Assembly (NCBI GenBank): GCA_025266875.1
Contig: JALLLT010000036.1
Coordinates: 372,001 to 436,000, forward strand
Length of the DNA: 64,000 bases
Direction of reading: 5' to 3'
From: Fennellomyces sp. T-0311
Lineage: Eukaryota; Mucoromycota; Mucoromycetes; Mucorales; Lichtheimiaceae
Part shown: positions 57,318 to 64,000 of the stretch, one piece after another
Position numbering within the stretch: position 1 is the first letter of the stretch
Layout: the number at the start of each line of letters is the position of its first letter
Made by a program: the position numbers and the translations under genes
Notes under the pieces: model-generated
What the model saw: the letters and a program-made list of their open reading frames with translations, nothing else
The model's database searches: none
Told to the model about the DNA's origin: nothing

Positions 57318-58838
57318 TCATGGTTGATGCAGTTTTCTATATTCCACATCCGTTGTTCCTTGGTATATGGGATGCGCGGATTTGAGATAGGAGGATGCGT
57401 CTACGGTGAACCTCCACTGCCCTACGTTTCTGTCAATGCAATCGAGTAACTTTTCAAAGCGAGACGGACTAGGTAGAAGGTGCTTCATATAGACGGATAT
57501 AACGACATTCAGCTTTGAACGCTTATTTTTTTTCAGACAAAAAGTGAGCAAAAAACCCGAATGCATGCATTTTTTTGAAGATGCTCTTACATTGTCAGCC
57601 TGGTGCAAGGCAGCTTCAAGGACATCCAAAAAGTCAGACGAAGGGGTATAATCAAACCGTAAAGTGATTTCATGAAGATCCACTTGATTCAAGAACCGTG
57701 CGAGCCGGCCCGAACTAATGCTGGGCCGCGACAATGATAGGCGTTTCAAAGACTTTGCCGCCATTGCCAGTCCATCGAGTGCATCGTCATCGATAAAATC
57801 TGTTTGAAGTGCAGACAAATTGGGCGTCGAGGACATGAAAAGCGAGCGCAGCGCGGGTCCCCAAGTGTCTTCCAGCAAGCGAATGTAGAGGAAGGTGAGC
57901 GAAGGGAATACAAATGTGGCCAATTGATCCAGCGTCTCCTCGTGTGATATGTCCAAGTAGAATAACTCGAGATGCTGACTCCATTGCTGAATGAGACCAA
58001 AGAATTCAGGAACCGCATGCGTGTCCTTCAACAAGAGTTTTTTCCGTCCTGGCAACGGCACCCGGCCATCATGATCGCGAAAGTTTGCCAGAACCTCAAG
58101 CTCTGGGCAGTACTGAAGCGAGGATACAGTGGGCGAATTGAAGTTATCCAACCACAATCGTTTCAGGTTGGGCAATGCACAAAGGAACAGCGTCGGATCG
58201 AAATCAAAATCGTCAATGTTGGCGAACCGGAGCGTCAGTTCCGATAACAAGTGTGGCTCCACCTTGGGTTGCCACGATTGAGGAAGACTGATCCATCCAT
58301 CGAAATGCAATCGAGTCAGGTTCGGACACTGTTGCAAGAACGCATCGGGACGGACATTCTTTGGGTCTCGCAGTCGCACGCGGATCGCAATATCCGCCAC
58401 AGTGTCACCGCATCGTTTCACTAGCATATTAAAATCTGTTATTGTAAAGTAATCCAGGTTGAGATCAACTTGGGTGGACGTTAGTGTGCGGCTGCATTTT
58501 CGGACGCTTTTTGATCAGCACTTACTGCAGGTAATCGAATGGATTTGCAGCCTGTCGATAAAGTGAAAGATTTCATGCAACTTTTCCGAAAATCCTTGCA
58601 CGTAGATACGTTTGACAGAGCTACTGTGTATCAACGACGCGTACGCTGACACATCTTCTATATCTGGTCGGTCTGGGCTCGATAGAGTTTCCCACAATGG
58701 CTGCCAATTGAGAATCATGGCACGCCAATCTTGACATACGCCAGCGCATCGCCAGCATTGTTGGATGGTTAATTGTTTGAGAATCACATCTTGAATTTCG
58801 CCAGGCAGTAGTGGCAATTGTTGAATGGTATATAGCAT
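57318..58838 (-). CDS. F-box/LRR protein, 3 exons, about 446 aa
   Basis: Likely SCF adaptor. Exons 58526-58838, 57591-58435 and 57318-57512. The F-box is LPLLPGEIQDVILKQL with CAGVCQDWRAMIL and PLWETL at residues about 8-55. Leucine-rich repeats follow (LTRLHFDGWISLP, LSELTLRFANIDDFDFD, LKRLWLDNFNSP, LTFLYIRLLE, LKRLSLSRPSISS). The second intron (57513-57590) is 78 nt and in frame: without splicing 26 extra Lys/Phe-rich residues would be inserted, so it could also be retained. The strong gtaaga donor and the unlike composition favour an intron. It is not a close copy of the other three F-box genes. Confidence 0.8.
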
Positions 58839-60358
58839 GGACCTCTATACGAAAGAAAATAAGGCTGGGACCTTTTCGAATTTAGGTGGCGACTGGCATA
58901 AAATTGTCGTGGCCAGCATAAAGCCAGCTTCTTCAAAAGACAGATGTAGCTATCTCAGTACTTACGCTGGATAAAGCCAAGTGATCTCACCTTAATTAGA
59001 TGTGTTGATTCATTTCCCTAGAAGGCCGATCGTACTAAATACTGGTGGCTCGGCTTGTTCATATAACTTGCTGAATGTCCAGCGCTTTCGAAATTTTAGT
59101 TACCCAGTGTACAGATAATATCAGTGCATCTTGAATATGGTATGTGGGAAGAGCATTGACCTAGTACTGATGAAGCTGTAAACCATACATAACCAGTATT
59201 TTTTTTTTCATGCCAGCGTTCTACTCTAATATGGATTAAGCAGATATTTCGGATTGATGAAAAAAAATACCCATTTTTGCTACGCAAGTCGTAAATTTGT
59301 TTCAGAAACTGATGGACAGATACAAATTTGTATAGCTAAATACATCTGGAAGGACTTGATGGTCATTCGGTATGAGACCGTATATGTATTATAGCACTTG
59401 CTTCTCTCTAGGGAGCATGATTTCGTAAAGTTAATACATTATCCACACCGCTCACTCCTGGCAAGCCACCCTCGCCTTCCTCCGCTTGACAACCGTGGCT
59501 ACTCAAAAAAAAGCACGAGAAGCGCCGAGAGAAAGAACGCAAGAAGTGTATGGGCCTCGTTAACTTGATAGCGGGGGTAAAATAAATGTTCAATAGTTTT
59601 CCAGATGTGATCCTTGGCTACATGTTTTTTTTTTCAGATATTTGAATTCGTTGCATCTTGCAACGTATAGTACTGTTGATGGGATTAGCAGAATGCTGAT
59701 AGCTAGAAATACAATACTAAGCCGTGATGCATCAGTGTCTTTCATTACATATGAAAGTGGCGTGAAAATGGCTAAAACGGTTCGACTACTAGTTATACTC
59801 TGATTCTCAGCAAGTCGCAAAGTAGTTCACCGTTGCTCATCGTTTTTCATGTTATCTACATGTAGGTAATGATCGTAGTTTAGATAGGATTTCTAGTTCG
59901 GCTGCTGGTATTCGTTGACTTTTCATCATGCAAAAACCAGTATAAAATATTCTCATGTGTATCATACGCAGATCGTTTGACCGAGGCTGAGCAAGGTAAT
60001 AAGTTACAAGGCTTTTTGATGGACCTCAAAGTCAAATTCGAGTACCACCGAGTCATACGATACAACGCATCAAATAGTATGGCAACATACAGCGTATGCT
60101 TTCTTCGACTGTCAACCTAACCCTTTCCCCGCTTAAGTCCATTTATTCCTCGCCCTTCATTCATCCATTTTAGATTGTACTGATTTAATACTATATTGCT
60201 AGTATGTGGAATATTGGATTCTTTTTATATCACATTTGATGGACAAAAATGATTAGGCCTAGTTAAATGTGTAACACAATGCAAGGTTTAATTTTTACAT
60301 TATGTATATCGTAGTAATCTGTTGTATTGAATTAGCGTAAGTGCATCATATGGTTTAA

Positions 60359-60610
60359 TTGCTATCCTTTATCACTGCTGGAAATGCAAATAGGCAGCTA
60401 AGGTTGCTTGTATTGATGGTGGTAACTCTCTACTGGGTCCATACGTACATGGTTCCACAGACTAGGTATAAAGTTTTACCGGCGCCGAAACAGAATTTGA
60501 CCCAGGAAATAGATAGAAGAAACGGTGTTTGTCCACAATGCTCTTCTGGAAACTCAGAAAAAGACCATCATCTAACTGGAATTGGACAGGATCAAATGTG
60601 TCACAGGTAA
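60359..60610 (+). CDS. Possible small single-pass membrane protein, 83 aa
   Basis: The frame has a hydrophobic segment near the N-terminus (LRLLVLMVVTLYWVHTYMV) followed by a polar tail with CPQC. There is no clear promoter or family. It lies in an otherwise empty region and may be a chance frame. Confidence 0.2.
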   Translation: MLSFITAGNANRQLRLLVLMVVTLYWVHTYMVPQTRYKVLPAPKQNLTQEIDRRNGVCPQCSSGNSEKDHHLTGIGQDQMCHR

Positions 60611-60767
60611 AGATATGCAATTCACTTGGTACGTGTACAAAGTAGCTCAGCCTCGAACTCTCATTGACCGTGTGAAGTAGTTGTTCATATAAACTTGGCC
60701 ACGTACTTTTGCTAAAACTCCATTCCTCTCATTGTGAACTTTCCTCTTTACTTCCTTATCCGACAAA

Positions 60768-60929
60768 ATGTACTTGTTACGGTTTCCCAATGTTTTTCCT
60801 GACGACAGCTACCCAAGGGTGTATATTTCCATTGGCTGGTCACATGTCGAAGAATATTTAGTTTCTAAATCACTGAAGTATACCATTAATGAAGACGAGG
60901 ATGTCAGTGTCTTTTGCACTTGGAGTTAA
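60768..60929 (+). CDS. Possible small ORF or first exon, 53 aa
   Basis: Starts MYLLRFPNVFPDDSYPRVYI, continues GWSHVEEYLVSKSLKYTINE and ends after DEDVSVFCTWS. The composition is protein-like, and coding-like sequence (FKEEFEKDIVKDTAER) follows a possible acceptor at 60937. Splice options give very short introns, so it may be part of a decayed gene. Confidence 0.25.
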   Translation: MYLLRFPNVFPDDSYPRVYISIGWSHVEEYLVSKSLKYTINEDEDVSVFCTWS

Positions 60930-62097
60930 TACGTAGATTTCAAAGAAGAATTCGAAAAAGACATTGTCAAGGATACGGCTGAGCGTTAATGTACATTTTA
61001 ACCTGCGAGTGCAAGTGTTTTGTAATATTACGAAGCTATCGCAGCCTTACCCATGATTTTTTATCCTCACCAATTTGCTTCCTATCCTTTGTATAACTTC
61101 GTTCTATATTTATCTCATTATATTGATATCAATTCTATTATCATGAATAATAAAAGGATTCATCGAGTATGCTTCCTTCGCATTTACTCTTAGGTTGCTG
61201 CTATTTTTTCTACCTAACTAAGTATTGTGATACCCACTTTGCGCACATCCTAGACTTTATTCAAAGTCACTGGTATGTGGTGTACTACGTAGGATCCAAC
61301 CGTCACCGGTGCATCTGCTCCAATCTGTACGTTCTAAAACTCATTGTGTTCTACGTGAAGTACATTACTTTAACACCCCCAACCTATGTTAGAGTGGGGT
61401 AATGATATTTTTTGGGTCCAGGTCATCTGGCATTCGATGTACGGAAACTAGTTGATTATAATATACGAGATATCAGCAGGCAGTATTGCAAGGAAACCCA
61501 TCCTCGTGTTGATATGAGCTTTAGACGTCTCGCCTTTCCTTGCAGCATACAATACTTATCAATTAAAGCGCAAAATGATGAAAAGATTGACTCATCAGTA
61601 ACTGATGGTTGAGCTTTGAAGTTGTTGAAAGCCCATGGTGGCGATTGGAATGTAGCCTTGACACAAGTCAGCGAGGCGTCGATCTCAAAGATAACGGGGC
61701 CAGTGAGAAGTGCAAAAGAAATAATCTGAACAGAATCAGTCGACTCAGGGTCGGGTACAACTGGAAAAACTTTCAGTGGCTCTATGACGGATATTGGAAT
61801 GCTGAAAACAGTGCAAAGGATATAGCTTGAGAAGCCTCCCACTATGATCTCCTACAATGAGCTATGTTCATCAGACGATTTTTGACACAGCCGAGATTCT
61901 CTTAATAGACAAGTGCCCATAGAGATGAACCGTTTGACGATGACGAACCGGCGCTAGATGAAGCCTTACAAGGCTAACCATCGACGCTCATAGGCAATCA
62001 CACGTAATGTGGTGCATCATTAGTCAAACACCTTTTTCCTTTTCAGCTTTATGTCCTCACAGCTTCTTTATCTTATATCAATCTTTTATTCATACAA

Positions 62098-62241
62098 GCA
62101 TGTCGTTTTCCCAGTAGGGATTTTTCAGACGTGGCATCAGCTCTCTTCACTATATATATATTTGTACTGCAAGTTAGCTACCACAACATATAGGGACAAG
62201 CCAACTAGCCTTCCAAATAAAATCTGTACTTTTTTTCAGCT
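62098..62241 (-). repeat. Dispersed repeat, copy D (inverted)
   Basis: On the minus strand it reads gctgaaaaaaagtacagatt, ttatttggaaggctag, then gctgatgccacgtctgaaaa and atccctactgggaaaac. It is the reverse-oriented partner of copy C, about 100 bp away. Confidence 0.7.
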
Positions 62242-62343
62242 AATGGAGAAGAGTTCTCGGGAAGGAGTGAATTCACATCTGTGCCGTCTGGGAAGAAGGA
62301 TAAGGTATGCCGTGAGCTTTACTGGATGATGTGGTTAGGTATA

Positions 62344-62490
62344 GTTGAAAAAGTATAAATTTTATTTGGAAGACTTTTTGACCTGTTCCAATAGGTATAT
62401 GGTCGCTTCCTTGCGGTACAAATGTACAGATATAAAAGGATATCTGGTGCCATGTCTGAAAAAACCCCTTACGGGGAAAAAGGCAGGCCG
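62344..62490 (+). repeat. Dispersed repeat, copy C
   Basis: Reads gttgaaaaagtataaatttt, atttggaagactttttgacc, tatatggtcgcttcctt, then gccatgtctgaaaaaacccc and ttacggggaaaaaggcaggc. Best preserved copy. With copy D it forms an inverted repeat pair. Confidence 0.72.
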
Positions 62491-64000
62491 ATATCGAAAT
62501 GTCGCGAAGAGTTATAGAACTAGAGAGAAGAAAAACAGTGTAGGTATAATATCAATAATGTAAACGTGGGTGCCACCCTAAGTGTGGTGCTGATGGTCCA
62601 CCTTGAAGAGCTTCTTCCGGTGCCGGTTTGTGGTTAGGTATAAGTAAGGAACTCTGGCGCATATTGGACTTAAGCGAAGAGAGCGAAAGGGAAAGGAATG
62701 GTTATACAGGTTAAGTATCAGGTCTACCCACTGATTTTCCGTCGCTTACCCACAGCATTGTTGCAGGTCGGGCGGAATATGTGTACAATAACACTTGGTG
62801 TATCTCCATCGTGGCAATCACTCAGCGTACATACCGATGGCAACAGTCAAAGGGATTTATCGGAAGGCTGGTTTTGAAAGTTGGAGCATATAAGCCGTGC
62901 TGTTATTTCTTGATGCGTTCGCCTGGATGTCCATGCCATATATGTTTTGCTTATTTTGTGCCGTATTAAATGTCGTGTCGAAACTGCAAAAAGTGGTTCT
63001 TGTTAAACTTGAAACGACAACATTTGTGCTCAACCATTGTGACACAATTCCTTGAAGCAAGGGAAAACTAGTCGCGCTGCACTTTATTTTCTTAAGCAGA
63101 CACAAATTAAAGCCTGAGAACACATAGCTGTGAATGCATAACATCGAGAAAGCACCGAGTACTTGGATAGATATTAAGAGACGCTCATGTGACATATTGG
63201 CACAATATACGTGCACGCGTTTGAACGTTCCAGCGGTCTTGTAATGATAAAACTGATTTATTTTGACCATGAATTGAAGAGAAAGGCGCGATGCAGCCTA
63301 AGAATATAAGTCTTTGCGATGATGTGCGTAAAAGATAAGGCAGTAATAACACGGGGAGGTATTTATACAGGTGGCTACAATAACCAGCACCCGAAATTGG
63401 GCTAAACAGAAATCTCGATGGTGCGACCTGCCTTATATATCGGAACGAATGTTCTGGCAATTCATCAACTCCCGGGGGAGGGGGGTTGGAAAATGAGCGA
63501 AATTTTAATGAGAGAAAGAGAGGAAAAAAAGTGCAAACTGTGTAAGTTGAAAAATGATGTACGGGTTCTGCATTGCAAAGAAAAGCGATCCCGGAAGGTG
63601 CTATTCCGCCAAATCGACTTTTTCAGCAAGCGCGACCATAGAAATATCCTAAGTCCTTGCTCATCGGTTGGCATGACCTATATACAGAGAGTACGATATC
63701 TCGTATAGCGCAGTATCATACCGCAACATTTTGCGGATTAGGGAAGCTTCTAGACCATTGTCAATGCAAACATACGTGGATCTTCACTTGGAGCGACAAA
63801 GGAAGCAATTGGTTACCAATACGGTTACGCAACCACGCGGCAAACGCAAAGGAACGGCACTTTATCGTTTATAGACGACAGAAGCATAATGTGCGGTGAA
63901 AAGAAGCTTTTATTAAGATTGACTATCGACTTTAACGCAGTGTACAGTATTGCCAAAAAGTAAGTTTGCTATTTATAAAAATCAATGTTGCTATCGCTTC

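Larger units (their letters stand above)
58839..64000. other. Gene-poor right end
   Basis: About 5.2 kb of AT-rich DNA. It holds repeat copies C and D and two weak small frames noted separately. A three-frame coding-like patch at 61600-61800 (for example LLKAHGGDWNVALTQVSEAS) cannot be joined to anything. No RNA gene was found. Confidence 0.4.

Overview
The window looks like a gene-sparse, transposon-rich piece of an early-diverging fungal genome, most likely Mucoromycota. The reasons are short GT..AG introns (about 35-80 nt), AT-rich intergenic DNA, fungal-type proteins (allantoicase, DENN/C1 protein, CBS-PB1 protein, DP factor, RhoGAP, mitochondrial-type PPR protein, COP9 subunit 7), several F-box/LRR genes, and a mix of Crypton, MULE, LINE and Ty3/chromovirus relics. 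The phylum is inferred from gene style; no rRNA or tRNA gene was found to confirm it. Exon boundaries were placed by hand from reading frame, splice consensus and family alignment, and were accepted where phases closed.

Layout. 75-1759 (+) is a nine-exon allantoicase. 3715-7873 (+) is a fifteen-exon DENN protein with a C1-type zinc finger. 8206-9750 (-) and 10952-12743 (+) are divergent F-box/LRR genes. After about 1.9 kb without a gene come four minus-strand features: a small Pro/Gln-rich membrane-type protein (14688-15203), a DP-family cell-cycle transcription factor (15764-16897), a CBS-PB1 tail-anchored protein (17334-19753) and an old decayed gene (21404-22010).

From 22.5 to 31.9 kb is a transposon graveyard: a chromovirus integrase tail, a member of an unidentified repeated gene family (23541-25917, -) containing an inverted fragment, a MULE transposase relic, a GATA-motif-rich stretch, a LINE tail and a nearly intact Crypton tyrosine recombinase (29940-31824). 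34349-37720 (+) is an intronless PPR gene and 37868-39261 (-) a RhoGAP gene. A frameshifted second copy of the repeated family lies at 40249-40828, followed by about 4.7 kb without a clear gene.

The most notable locus is 46406-50409 (+). It is a long Fanzor-type protein, the eukaryotic relative of TnpB RNA-guided nucleases. RuvC motifs I, II and III and a CxxC zinc ribbon are visible, with a single frameshift between RuvC-II and the zinc ribbon. CSN7 follows on the opposite strand (50670-51640), then an F-box/LRR gene (51985-53712, -) that is the inverted paralogue of the 10952 gene, and a fourth F-box/LRR gene (57318-58838, -). The last 5 kb has no clear gene but holds copies of a dispersed repeat of about 150 bp, two of them as an inverted pair.

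The genes do not form one pathway. Three themes recur: ubiquitin/cullin biology (four F-box proteins, and CSN7, whose complex regulates SCF ligases), cell-cycle and GTPase signalling (DP, RhoGAP, DENN), and mobile DNA with programmable or site-specific nucleases (Fanzor, Crypton).
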